64,000 bases of DNA from Whalleya microplaca (taxonomy: Eukaryota; Ascomycota; Sordariomycetes; Xylariales; Xylariaceae), in the NCBI GenBank assembly GCA_022497155.1, contig MU385766.1, positions 1 through 64,000 on the forward strand. The letters run 5' to 3'. Below the pieces are notes generated by a model that had not been told where the DNA came from, searched no databases, and worked only from the letters and a program-made list of their open reading frames with translations. A program made the translations under genes and the position numbers. This document shows, in pieces, positions 35,011-47,401 of this stretch (position 1 is the first letter of the stretch; the number at the start of each line of letters is the position of its first letter).

Positions 35011-36153
35011 TCACCTAACAGTTGACCTCGAACTTTTCTCGAGGAGTTCCCGGGCCGCTCTAACTTCGGCTTCATCGTAACCTTGCCAGCCCTTGTCTCC
35101 GGCTGAGCTACGACGCACAATCTCGGCAAGCTTCTCTGTGGCGACCTCATCAAGCTTCCGGAGCGTTTCCGGGCCAGGCACAGTGAATCCATCAGAATCC
35201 GTCTGTTTTGATGTCCTTTGGGGCTCGCTTAGGAGCTGTCCCGCAGCCTTATCGTTCAAGTCAGATCTGTTCTCACTCGCTCATCCATCTCTGAACTGGG
35301 AGGCCCACTCACTAGTTTAAGGCCATAATAGCCTCGTAAATAGTCATCACACAGTTCAATGCTGCGGCTGAAACGCTTCAGAGCCTCGCTCAGCTGTCTT
35401 GGGGCATCTGATATCTTTGCAGCAACGAGCAATACTTCACCCAAGCGAGCATGTATCTTAACATTTGAGATTAGCGATAAAGATGACATGAGCCGTGGAC
35501 ATAGGCAGACTCACGTTCCATGCATTTGGTTGTAAGACGAGGACCTCCTCTAGCGCATAGACTGCCTGCGAGTACAATGCTTGAGAGAAGTAAAGTTCGG
35601 CAAGCTCAGCCCACGCCTCCGCGTCGGTTGGGGAGATGTCGAGGAGGGATATCAGTGCACCAACGGACTCAGAAACCCGCCCCAGAGACCGTAAGAGAGC
35701 CACACGGCGCTTGAAAATAGGCTAGAAGAAATCATATCAGCATCGGAGGTGTCATATATATTAAGAGATGCTCACAATGTTAGTCGGGTTCTCCTGCAAG
35801 ATCTGCTCGTATTCCTTGAGAACAACTTCGCGGGTGGCGTTATCAGGAGCATCGGCCTCTTTAAGGAGGCCGATCAAGGCCATGATGCGCTCGTTGTCAT
35901 CGCCAAATCTATTTATAAGCCTTCCCAAGCATAGGTGAGCTGACTCGCCATCTTTTATCCGTAGACACGACAACAAAAGGTTCTCGTATATGGTCCATAA
36001 CTCGTGAGTTTCAGGAGCTGCTAGTAGAGATTGTAAGACCGACGTTGAGACGGCGCCGGGAGATTTCCCCAGGATGTCTGGAGCTTGCTTTGCGAGCTCC
36101 AGGGCTACCGCGGGAGGCAGTTGGCTAGGCGGATGAAGAAGCTTGGAAGACAT
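35011..36153 (-). CDS. EMC2: ER membrane protein complex subunit 2 (EMC2), TPR protein
   Basis: The model joins exons 35776-36153, 35515-35721, 35313-35456 and 35011-35247 (321 aa), all introns in phase 0. Tetratricopeptide repeats are visible: LLSCLRIKDGESAHLCLGRL, then VSESVGALISLLDISPTDAE, AWAELAELYFSQALYSQAVY and ALEEVLVLQPNAWN, followed by DDYLRGYYGLKL. Emc2 is the cytosolic scaffold of the EMC insertase, which inserts tail-anchored and multipass proteins into the ER membrane. The last intron (35248-35312, 65 bp) was placed at the acceptor CGATAAG because the nearer AG sites break the frame or make a very short intron. The gene diverges from AP-3 delta across 488 bp. Confidence 0.9.
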
Positions 36154-36641
36154 GGTGAAGCAGCTCGTACGTGAGTGAAATTTGCCTTGCTAGAGATGAG
36201 TGATGCAAGTTGATGATATGTTTATGTATATGTATTGCGTACCTAGGTATGATGAGTATCTCGATGAGATGAGGTGAGTGGATACTGTGTTTTACAGGGG
36301 TGTGGATGCTCTGGCAGTTCTGGCTGAGCAGCTGGGCAGGCTACTTACAGGGCTGTCGGTTGTCGGTGTTCTGCCGGCTGCCACCGCTAGAATTCTAATG
36401 TTAGACGCTGACGTCTCTCCCAACTGACTTTCATGTTGCCGGTCTCGTGGGGCTCATACAGCCAATATTCTAACCACGTGAAGCACCCAGATCTATCTTG
36501 TTCAGCTGCCATCGCACTGACAAGATGATGCGTATTCTAGAGTCGCATTTAAAGCCTACAGCTTCTCGCTTATTATAGCTACTTATTCTCCCACCCTTTA
36601 AAGCCAAGGCCGGCACCGGCTAAGGTGCGAGTTGAGCAGTC
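36154..36641. promoter_or_regulatory. Shared divergent promoter region, EMC2 / AP-3 delta
   Basis: 488 bp between two divergent start codons, with no open frame of note. It must contain both promoters. No specific binding site can be named with confidence. Confidence 0.5.
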
Positions 36642-39600
36642 ATGTACGTGACCAAGCTGCGCCTGAAGATACCACCAATTCCTAGGTAGCCTGTTGACAA
36701 TTTGATAATAGGTTCGAGAAGTCATTATACGACCTCATTCGAGGTCTCCGAAACCACAAGGGCCACGAGAAAGAGTACATCCAGAACTGCCTGAAAGAAT
36801 GTCGTGCCGAAGTTCGAAGCCAGGACTTGGGTTAGCTGTCTCCCCTCGCAGGGCGCTGGACTAGAGCTGATATATCATGTTTTGCTGTTAGATGTCAAGG
36901 CGACCGCCTTACTCAAACTGATATACCTGGAGATGTTCGGACACGACATGTCATGGGCTTCCTTCAACGTACTTGAGGTCATGGCTTCTGCCAAGTATCA
37001 CCAGAAGCGAGTCGGTTATCTTGGTGCTATCCAGAGCTTTCGTCCTGACACCGAGGTCCTCATGCTGGCGACCAATCTCCTCAAGAAGGTACGAATCGGT
37101 AATTTGGAGATATAGATGGCAGAGGTACTGAAGACTTTATCTGTAGGATTTGACCGCGGCATCGACGACGACTATCGCGCTTCCAATAATATCTCTTCCG
37201 CACGTAATCACGCCGTCGCTCGCCCTATCTGTCCTGCCCGACCTTCTTCCTCGACTTAGTCATACCCACCCTACCATTCGCAAGAAGACGATCGTCACGC
37301 TATACAGACTGGCCTTGGTTTATCCTGAGACTCTACGTGCAGCCTGGCCGAAAATCAAAGAGAGGTTGATGGATAAGAACGAGGATCCTAGCGTTACAGC
37401 TGCGATTATCAACGTTGTTTGTGAATTAGGATGGCGCCGCCCCCGTGACTTCCTGCCTCTGGCTCCTCGGCTGTTTGAATTGTTGGTAGACAGTGGTAAT
37501 AATTGGATGGTGATCAAGTTGATCAAGTTGGTATGTAGCATAAACATTCTCCAACATTGCGTCGAGGCTGACTTGGGCTAGTTCGCTACCTTAACTCCTC
37601 TCGAACCACGGCTTGTTCGTAAGCTGTTACCACCTTTGACCGAGATTATCCGGACAACTCCTGCTATGTCCCTATTGTATGAGTGTATTAGCGGGATTAT
37701 CCAGGGTGGGATCCTCGGAAGTGGTGATGATGCAGACGGGAGAGAAGAGATTGCATCTCTCTGTGTGAAAAAACTCAGGGGCATGATCATGATAGACGGA
37801 GACCCCAATTGTGAGTTTGATCATAATAACCGTGAACGTCCACATACTGACTTGGCGTTTTAGTAAAATATGTCGCCCTACTTGCTTTTAACCAAATTGT
37901 TGTTACTCATCCTTGGCTGGTAGCTCAGCAGGAAGACGTCATCCTGGAGTGCATAGACAGTACGGACATTTCCATTCGCATAAAAGCATTGGATCTAGTT
38001 CAGGGTATGGTGAGCAGCGACAACCTGGTGTCTATCGTGAGCCGCCTTATGAGGCAACTCAAGCTATCGTCTTCAGGAGACCGCAGAGCTGCAAACGCAC
38101 CGGGACAAAATCTAGGGGACTCGGATGAAGATGATTTCGAGACAACTACCGATCCAGGGCGGAAGTCAGCAGACCAGGCTCCACCGCTTCCGGATGATTA
38201 CAGGGTTGATGTAGTGAACAGAGTACTCAACATGTGCTCCCAAAACAATTATGCCAACCTGACCGATTTTATATGGTATATCGATATACTCACTCAGCTC
38301 GTTCGGACCGGCCCATTACCGCGGCCAGCTGACGATATGGAGTCTCTTTCCCCTTCTGGAAAGTCGAATGTTGGAGATATATCTGAGAGGATAGGGGATG
38401 AACTACGGAATATAACCGTTAAAGTTCAAGCTGTTCGTCCTGCATGTGTTGAAGCCGCCGAGGTGATTATATCTCAATTTAACCTTGATGCACCAATTGG
38501 ACAGCCGATCGTCTCAGGAGCGCTAAAGCCAGTCTCTTGGATTCTCGGTGAGTTTGCTTCGGAGTTATCTTCACCAGAGGATACCCTTGGGAGTCTACTG
38601 CAATTGATCTCAAAGACATCATCTCCTGAATCACTTGCTGCCTGTCTCCAAGCGGCCATGAAAGTCTTTTCTCTGGTTGCAGGAGACCAACTGACGTCTT
38701 GGACGCCTGAACGGAAATCAAAGGTCTCACTCCTCATGGCCCGCATTGTTCATTCATTTGAGGCCTTGGTACTACATCCCAACCTCGAAGTCCAAGAAAG
38801 AGCAGTAGAATTTACGGAGCTTTTAAAACTTACGACTGAAGCTGCCTCAAGCCAAGAGGCATCAACAGAGGAAATCCAGCAAGACCCCCCTTTACTGCTC
38901 ACTCAAGCAATACCCTCTCTCTTCGCTGGATGGGAGTTGAACTCAGTTGCCGTGGCAGCTCAAAGAAATGTTCCAATTCCTAAAGAATTAGATCTTGATG
39001 AACCCATCAATCCAAACCTCAATCAACTCCTTGCATCTGCAGAATCCATATCGGCGATCCCAATCGATGAAGCAGATGAATTCGATAATTATTACTATCA
39101 ACGACCCGCTCCAACAAGTATAGCCTCCGAACCGGCAATTAATAAACTAGCAGGCGAACGAGAAGAGTCCTCTAGTTCTTACCAGCAGCCCACCGAAGAT
39201 ACGTACTTAGATGCGGACATCCTGGCTAAGCGGAAAGCCGAGAGGTTAGAAAAGAACCGCGATGATCCCTTCTACATCCAGGCCAGCAGCAGCTCCATCC
39301 AGAGATCATCAACGCCCATACACAACATCCTATCCAACTCAAACGGCCCCGAGCTGGACGTCGACTCGATCCCTATCATGGAGCTCGACCTCGACAAGCT
39401 CAGCGCCGGCGTCGACAACAACCCCTTGACGGTCCCGCGCTCGCAACCGAAGCCCAGCCGCCAAAAAGCAGCAGCGGCGCGCCAGAAGATCGTCGTGGCC
39501 GCGGACGAGAACCTCGGCGGCAGCGCTAGCGGCCGGAGCACGCCGGGGGGCCAGCAGCAGCAGTACTACGACTCGGAGACGGGCGGCTCGGACACCAAGG

Positions 39601-40106
39601 CGACGGCGCGCGCCAAGGCCAAGGCCAAGAAGCTCAAGGCCTCGATCCTCGGCGTCGACTCCACCAGCATCGAGGTGCTCAACCTCGAGGGCGACGACGC
39701 GGACGGCAGCGGCGCCGCCTTCGACCCCGAGGCCCGCCGGCGCGAGGAGGCCGAGATGGCGCAGGCCATGCGCGAGGTCGAGCGTCTGCGCCTCGAGATG
39801 CAGCGCGCTAACGAGCGCATACAGGTCGCGCAGGGCGTCGATGTCGAGGGCACCGTCGTCAAGAAGAAGAAGAAGGCGGCGGCCAAGAAATCCGCATCCA
39901 AGGGTGCTGGTGGTGGTGGTGCGGAAGGCGACGGCAATGGCAATGGCGAGACGGCCGCCAGCGGTAGTGGTGTTAAGGTTAAGAAGAAGAAGAAGAAGGT
40001 CGCGGCCATAGACGACGCTGGTGGGACCGCTGAAGGCGCAGTGGTGAAGTCCAAGGTCAAGAAAAAGAAGGCCAAGCCTCCCGCTGAGATTCAGGAAACC
40101 GTATGA
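36642..40106 (+). CDS. APL5: AP-3 adaptor complex subunit delta
   Basis: Six exons: 36642-36643, 36712-36830, 36892-37088, 37147-37530, 37582-37810 and 37864-40106 (1057 aa). The initiator codon is assembled from AT in exon 1 and G in exon 2 across a 68-bp intron; exon 2 then reads FEKSLYDLIRGLRNHKG. The adaptin N-terminal solenoid follows (ALLKLIYLEMFGHDMSWASF, then KRVGYLGAIQSF). After about residue 600 comes a hydrophilic hinge and a Lys-rich coiled coil with KKKKK clusters. AP-3 delta is the large subunit of the clathrin-independent adaptor that sorts cargo from Golgi or endosome to the vacuole. Exon 6 is GC-richer at its 3' end. Confidence 0.93.
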
Positions 40107-41118
40107 GGCTAATAAAGTCTTCGATAAGTCATGAATAGCATATGAATAGATAAAATATACACTACAAGAAAAATCGTTATGGCTACTTAAAGTAAGGTAT
40201 CTCTGTATTTCACCCAGCCTGATCCCTTCCTCCCCTTGAAAGCCTTCCTCCACTTTAGTTAGGGGTTTGATAGGTGTGGACTTTAGCAATATATATGATC
40301 GTCGGTAGGTAGGTAGGTAGGTAGTGTGTAGACGAAGGATTCATCTACCTACTTATGTATCATATGATATCACTAGTTACGTACGTACGTACGGCGTCTG
40401 TATGTATGTATGTATGTATGTATGTATGTATGCACAGGTTGACCCATACTTCTCCCTCCCTCACCCCTATTCGAACCACACACACACACATGCACACTCC
40501 CGCGCACCCACCACACCAGACACACAAAGCAAAAACAAAGCAAAAAACAAAACAAAACAAAACATGCCGGGGGAAAAGAAAAAGCTGAAAAGCTGAAGAA
40601 GCTAGAAAAAAAGCATCGCAAAGCAAAGCAAAGCAAAATCCACTAATAAAAAAGTGTACAGCCATTTGCCTCGGGATCTCGGTTTCCTCGTAAAAGCGTA
40701 CAGTAGTAGTCCTTGTACATATATGTAGGTTGGGTTTACCTAGGTAGGTAGGTAGGTAGGTAGGTAGAGGGGGGAGGTGGGAGGAGCTTCGATTTTGAAG
40801 CAATTATGCAACGCACTTCGACCGACTCTCTGCTGAGAGTGGGGAGTGGGAAGGGGGAAGAAGAGGGGGAATAGCCCTCAGCCATCTCGTCCTATCCCAT
40901 CTCAACGGAGCAAGCGAAGTTCATGATTAGGTAGTAGGAATTACCCCTGTTCTCTCACATAATAAATATGTCTACTCCCCTCTTCGTCATAGCGCCGCCA
41001 GGCCATGCCCCTTTTTTTCTTCTTCCTCCCGTCTTCTTTCTGTCCTGACCCTCCCCCTCCACTGCCTCATCCCCCCCTGCCTCCGCCTCCATCATCGTTG
41101 CCGCCCAGGGAATAGCTA
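40107..41118. repeat. Intergenic region rich in simple repeats
   Basis: This lies between the convergent AP-3 delta and RGD2-like genes. It holds GGTA repeats (40304-40324), an ACGT run (about 40379-40393), eight TATG units (40401-40432), a CA-rich stretch near 40480, AAAAC/AAAGC-type repeats (40540-40635) and a TAGG array (40741-40768). No gene is supported. Confidence 0.75.
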
Positions 41119-43879
41119 CTAGTCATCCATGGGGGCATCGACGAGCGTGACGCCCCGGTCCTGCGTGGGCGTTTCGCTGCCGCTGCGGTCCCCAGGCCCG
41201 GCCTTGGGCGTGCTAGCCGTCACCGGCGACTGCGTTACCCTCCGGCCGCCGACGAAGCGGGCGCTGCTCCGGTTGAGACTATCCCGCTTCGAGAGCACGA
41301 ACTCGGCCTCCGTCTTGGGCGAGTCACCGTTCGCACCGCCGTTCACTTCCGAGGAGGGCGGCGTGCTGTCGGGCACCTCGAGACTGGATCGCTTGATGGT
41401 GTTGAGACTGCCGAGGCTGCTTCGGTGGCGCTCGTTGGCCGTCGTGGGGCTGGCGATGATGGGGAATCGGGTCTCGGGGCCGCCGGTGCTCCTGTCGCGT
41501 CGGTGGCGGGGGCCCGGTGCCGGACTCGTAGGACGGCCGCGGGGGCCGGCCTTCTCTAGTAAGGCTCGTTGCCGCTCTTCCATGTGAGCTCTTCTATTGC
41601 TCTCATCCGTGCTAATCGCTCGCGGTCGGTTGTTGGTAACCGAGCCCGTGTGAGAGAGACTCGACATGCGCTTCAACTCGCTGAATATTGCGTCCTTATA
41701 AGAGAGGAGGTCACGAATTAAGCGGTATGGGTGTTTCTCCTCCATGGTTAATGAGCTTTCAACCCGAGGTCGTAAGATACAGGGGGCTAGGGACATAGCC
41801 AGTTCATAGATGTATGTTTCATCTGCGGAAGTGAGATCTATTAGTCTCGTAAAGTGGTTCATGCATGCGTCAAGCGTAGCAATGTTTGTGAGGCGTAGTT
41901 GTGAGAGCGTCTGCTGCAAAACAGCGATACGCGCATCGTTTGTAGTGTCTTTTGTTGTTGGGGTTGTGTAGATAGTTCTGATAATCTCATATACATGAGA
42001 GGATACTAGTGAATCTGTAGTTTCTCGTTAGTCATACTTCTAATCTCGACCAACTCGATTTGAACATACCAGGCAGTTCCAGAAGATATAACTTCAGCAA
42101 GTGGGCGACAGTGGGGACATCAAACTCCGAAAGCACCTCGAGCGAGAATGGCTTGCCGTTATTGATCTTCGCCCGAAGCTTGTGTACCTGAGGAAGCTGA
42201 ACCTCTGCAAGCCATACGCCTCTTCTTGCTTCATCACCTTCGAGATCGGGGTAGTGATGGTCGAGATATGTGAGGATGGTTGTAACAATGATAGGCACGC
42301 GCTTCTTGTCAGCTCGGGCCCGAGCCTCCAGATCCACGCCGAACGTTTGCTCGTCAACCTTGTTATAGTAGTTCTCGTACGTGACAACTCTGGGAGCGAA
42401 GCGGCCCGTCCTGTAGTTCTCGAGGAGATATCGTAGGTCGTTAGGAGGTTGAATCGTCTCCTGGTATAGAACCATCCGATCCACGGCGGACTGTAAGCTT
42501 GGAATGACGTTCCCAATCGTACCGGAGAAATCGAGAATGACGGTCTTGATGGCCGTTAACCTGTCCAGCTCGCAGCGCTCAAGGAATTTTAGATGCACGA
42601 AAATGGCCTCCTCCAGATCACAGCGCATCTCATCGAGCCTTTGAACGCTAGCCTTGTACTTCGCATCCATCTCCCTCGCCTCGCGACGCAAACGTTCTGG
42701 AGGAGTCTCGTTCGGGTGCTGGTTATTGAGTACGTTCCAACTAGCAAGATATTCGCCTACTGTGCCAACAACAGGAGAGTCGCTTGGGCTTTCTCCGGAA
42801 CTAGGCATGGAGAACGTCCTGGACAACGTTACCTTCTTTTCTGGGACACCTGCCACCTGGAACGCCTTTGGTCGCCACTGGTAGAAGAGCTTGGAACTAT
42901 TGGCAAAGTTGTTTCCAACGTTACCAACTAGGCGAAGAAAACCGTTCGTGACCATATCCTGACCAATTCTCTCGGCATAGCTGACGCTGGTTGCGCCCAT
43001 ATGTACTTGTAGATACTCGACAATATCCGAACCGCAGGAGGTGTTCTGGTATGTCCCTAAGATGGGAACCTTGGTTTCACCCATCTTGATGGTGTTGAGC
43101 ATCTGTGATAATATCTTCTTGGCCTGCTCTGGCCCATACGTATCGTCGCCAATTTCGTATATTTCATCATCTGCCTCTTCCTCCTTGTTCGTCGATACCT
43201 TGATTTCGGGTATGTTCTGGGATTGCTTGGGGCTCGTCTCGGGGTCTTGAAAGGCCAACTTGTTTTCCTCCTCCAGGTCCTCCACTAGACGGCATTTGTT
43301 GAAGTAATTACTTCGCAGCTTCTTGACAACTTCGGCTTGGCGATCGTGGCCTTTGATGCGGGTTTGCAGCTCGTCTTGCGCATCTTGGATGCGGGATTCG
43401 TGGGCGTCGCACCATCTCGAAAAGGGATTTACCACTAGGTCTCTAATGCTCTGTGCGATCTTTTTGTGATTCTTAGCGGCATCTTCCATCTCGGTCCGCA
43501 CGCCGTCATATGCCTAAACACACAGACGTTGAGTTAGCGACAAGCGTCCTTCCCAAAAGGAGAGTTTGCACTGTAGTGGCCGTCCGTACTTTTCGCACAC
43601 TTGCGCCATCGTCGCGCGAGAAACCGCCAGTGATCTTGTCAGCCGTAGGCGCAATATCTCCAAGTTTCTGTCCATAGACTTCTTCCGCTTCGGCACGCAT
43701 GCGAGCAATCATCAGGACCTGGCGATTTTCCTGGACACCTTGCTGAAGCTTGCCGAACAGGACGCCCAGTCCTTTTCAAGCCTGTCAGTCTTGAAATTAA
43801 ACAGATGGAGGGGATGAACCCCTTCGCGCTTACCTGCGGCATAGTCCGTCGACCAGAAGGAATCTGCGAAGGCCGGCAT
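41119..43879 (-). CDS. RGD2: F-BAR / DEP / RhoGAP protein, Rgd2-like
   Basis: Four exons: 43834-43879, 43590-43771, 42070-43513 and 41119-42014 (855 aa). It opens MPAFADSFWSTDYAAG, an FCH/F-BAR start. A DEP domain at about 215-295 (GSDIVEYLQ, FLRLVGN, LFYQW) is inserted before the rest of the F-BAR coil. A RhoGAP domain covers about 465-660 (RVPIIVTTILTYLDHHYP, VAHLLKLYLLELP, LAMSLAPCILRPR), and the tail is Ser/Arg/Pro-rich and disordered. This order matches yeast Rgd2, a GAP for Cdc42 and Rho5. The segment aligning with the GAP arginine-finger loop reads RRGVWLAEVQLP, with Leu in place of the catalytic Arg. It likely acts at the membrane in polarity control. Confidence 0.9.
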
Positions 43880-45318
43880 TGCGATGGCGCGGACCCTCCA
43901 GATGCGTCGATTGCTGTACTTCGATCTTGCGGAATGGGATACGTAGGCGTGTGCTTGGTATGTGGAAATATCGTCGGAGTCGCCGAGGGGTCACGGGATA
44001 CGCAGAGTGAGTAGAAAGAAGAAGCTGGTAATAGGAATCGACAAGCGCCACAGCGTTCAGGGCTTGGAGGATGCAAGGGAGTTGGAATTCGACGGCGGTC
44101 TAGTGGAAGGTATCACCAACGGCAAGCGGTGTCACTACGGGCGATGTATATCGAGGGATGGTGCATGTATGTCGAGATGAAAGTGAGTGGGAGAAACATG
44201 AAGTACGTGGTTCTATTCTGATCTGTCCGTTCTGTCTTGTCTGTGACTGACTAACTGCGTCAACAACGAATGCTACAAAGACGCCGTATGCGAGAGTGCT
44301 GTTGTATGGAAAGAAAGAATTAACGACAAAACGGCAAGACTCCATTCGCCCATCTCGACGAATTCCTTCCAATAAACCTAGTTAAGCACCTTGGGCTGCT
44401 TGGAAGCTTGGACAGCTAAAAAAAAACACACCTGAAGCTGAATATTCATTGGCTCAGGGGTCGGGACTGCCCTGCAAGATGCGGACCCCAGGGGGTGGAA
44501 AAGGGCTGGAATGGGCCCTGCTGCCCCTGCACAGTAGAGCCTGAGGTAACTGAGGGCCCTGTGAGGAGCCTGAACATGCCGATCCGCGCCGACACGAAGT
44601 ACCGCGGTACCGTGTTTCGCAATTTGGTTACGACACTGTACGCTTACGTAGCCTCCACCACGTAATGTGGGCAGGCAGTACCTGCCATTACTGTATGAGG
44701 CCCGGCTTGATGCCATGCATAACCCCTGAAATCGTTTGTTTCATCCCAACTAATCGGGCTTTGCCTTTGTTCGATACAGTGCCTGTCATATTAGAAAATA
44801 CGAACTGCATCGGAGAGGCCTCTCGCTGCCTGCCTACTAGGTACTGCAAACATAGTGATCAATTTCCTGTTGTCGGCAACCTGTTCAATATCCTACTCGG
44901 GGACGCTAATGTAGACATTCATCCCGATTCATTTTACACTATTATGTAGGCAGTATGAACTACCTATGTATGTGTACGGAGTAAGGCAGTAGTAAATAGG
45001 GATACACTGATCACGGGGCGCGAGCAATTAACGAGTGAACAAAAAGTTTTAATTACAGGTCCCTACATACATATCTTCAAACTTAACGGTACTCAGCTGT
45101 GTTGCCGTGCTGCCGTTATGGCGGGGCACGGTATCTCGATTTGTCAGGCCCTTCCGGGTCGATGTGCCGGGTTATCTTGATAGACTATAATCCGTAATTC
45201 TGTGTAATCTACATACATACTAATCCGTACCTACTTGTGAACGAAGTTAGATATCAGCATCTAATTCACAGTCATATACCGTGATATTACGTCAGTTAAC
45301 TAGAGTCTATATCGCGGG
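43880..45318. other. Intergenic between divergent genes, no gene seen
   Basis: 1.4 kb upstream of both the RGD2-like gene and the dipeptidase gene. Frames up to about 145 codons on both strands overlap each other and the 5' part of RGD2 and lack motifs. Promoter and leader sequence are expected. Confidence 0.4.
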
Positions 45319-46844
45319 ATGGCCGAGAAAGTAGCCTCCGGTGTTGAATTCGCGACGCCCGCTCGCCCTCGGTCTTCCTTGATGAAGACCGTTTGCCTTG
45401 CCGGTTTCTGTGTGATATTCCTTGGCTCACTGCTCCACCCTGCTTCGCGATGCTATCATCCACTGTCACAAGGTTACTCGCATATGCGCCCAAAGTCGGT
45501 GGAAGAGAGAGTTGATAAGATATTATCCAAGACACCCTTGATAGGTAGATCCATACTAGCTCTATCCCAACCTCTAGACTAGATGCTAATGACCCTTCAA
45601 GATGGGCATAATGACTTCGCTATATTTATCCGATATATGTACGACAACCACATCTACCAGGAGAACTTCACAAAGCCATTTGAAGAAGGCGGACTGTCGA
45701 TGCATGTGGACTTGCCTAGGCTGAGAGAAGGACAAAATGGGGGTGCTTTCTGGAGTGTCTATACCCCATGCCCTGAGAATGGCTCAGATTACTCTGATGA
45801 GAACTACGCTCCGAGTCAGTGATCTTAACGTTGCTATTTACGGTCTACTGAACTAATCATGCCCAACTAGGTGTGCAACTCACGCTACAGCAGATCGATC
45901 TCATGACACGGCTCCAAGCTGCTTATCCAAAGGACTTCTCTGGAACGGTGGACAGCACATCGGCCTTAGGAGCGTTCAAGAAGGGCAAGTTCATCTCGCC
46001 TCTGGGAATCGAGGGTCTTCATCAGATTGGTAACTCGGTTGCCAACTTACGACGCTTCTACTCCATGGGAGTCCGCTACGCCACACTAACCCACAACTGC
46101 GGAAACATCTTCGCCGACGCTGCTCTCTGGGAAAATCCCTTCCGGAAAGCCCCTCCGTATTGGGGTGGTGTTTCCCCCAAGGGCAGACAACTAATCAACG
46201 AGATGAACCGCATTGGGATGTTAGTTGATCTCTCTCATGTTAGCGTGGATACCATGACGGACGTCCTGGGTGGCAGTGAGGAATGGGCTGGCAGCAAGGC
46301 CCCCATCATGTTCAGCCATAGTTCAGCATATGCGCTGTGCCCGCACCCGCGTAACGTGCCAGATGAGATCCTTCACCTAGTCAAGAAGACCAATTCGATA
46401 GTGATGAGTAAGTCTCTCGAGTTTAACCTCAGGTCTCTGCTAACTATCCCAGTCAATTTCTCGCCCGATTTTGTCAGTTGCGTCGATAAGGGTGCCGAGA
46501 ACGGTGTACCAGAGTACTTCCCAGAGAACAACACCTTATCTCATGTTGCTGATCACATTACTTACATCGGAGACCTGGTTGGATATGACCATGTTGGTCT
46601 AGGGAGTGATTTCGATGGTATCCCATCCACCCCCGAAGGCCTAGACGACGTTTCCAAGTATCCAGATCTGATCGCCGAGCTGCTCAAGCGAGGCGTCTCG
46701 GACGAAGATGCTGGCAAGATCGTAGGCGGCAACATCCTGCGTGTCTGGGGAGACGTTGAGAAGGTGGCTGCTAAGTTACAAGCTGCTGGAGAACCAGTAC
46801 TGGAAGATGACCTGCCCAGCTTGCGCAACTTGCCCTATTATTGA
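45319..46844 (+). CDS. Membrane dipeptidase (renal dipeptidase family)
   Basis: The model joins 45319-45544, 45602-45814, 45871-46407 and 46453-46844 (455 aa). All introns are short (45-57 bp) and in phase. A hydrophobic segment at about residues 22-42 (MKTVCLAGFCVIFLGSLL) suggests a type II membrane anchor or uncleaved signal. Zn-ligand motifs of peptidase family M19 are visible: DGHNDF, then MLVDLSHVSVDTM, PIMFSHSSAYALCPHPRNVP, and near the end VGLGSDFDGI. The enzyme hydrolyses dipeptides at an extracytoplasmic face and is a zinc enzyme. The intron ending CCCAG at 46452 removes a readable but non-homologous stretch and restores MINFSPDF. Confidence 0.9.
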
Positions 46845-47401
46845 GTATTGCGGTGCGGAATTATATAACCATACTGCGGAATAGATAAGCTGAGTCTGAA
46901 ATTTGTTATTTGGTTAGGCACACAATTTGAACAGCAATGGTTCCTATACCCACATCTAACATTAGATATTTCCAAGATTAGATATGTGAGGCAATAATCA
47001 TTCGCAAATTTCAAGTAGGAAACACACGAATCCTTTCTAAAAACCGTCTAACCACAGACTGGACTCATTTAAGTGTAAAAACGGTTATACATATATGTGT
47101 ATAGGTACACCCATTCGACCATCAGGGGACAGTAATCTACCAGCGCGGGAGAAGCATTAAACCGTACTTTCACAAAGCGGACGGGCCAGAAATATGCTTT
47201 CTTAATGTTCGAGATGTAGCTCTCATCCTCAATTGTACAAGGGAATATTTCCCCGCGTTGTTATACAGCAATGGTAACCAGTCATCTGGCCATCGTGCTA
47301 AACTGGTGGCGCAAACTGTGCGCGAAGCCAGTATATGACCCCTCTCTTAAGGATATATGACTTCCATGCTTCCTAGCCTAGAAAGAGTTGACACTCGAGT
47401 C
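46845..47401. other. Intergenic, no gene seen
   Basis: 557 bp between the convergent dipeptidase and uS13m genes; AT-rich 3' untranslated sequence. Nothing further is recognised. Confidence 0.4.

Noticed and set aside
39339..40289. 316-codon frame on the minus strand opposite AP-3 delta
   Set aside because: Antisense shadow of the GC-biased last exon; no motif, and the sense strand encodes the conserved protein.
44665..44949. 94-codon frame upstream of the dipeptidase gene
   Set aside because: No motif, no splice partner and AT-rich composition like the rest of the spacer.
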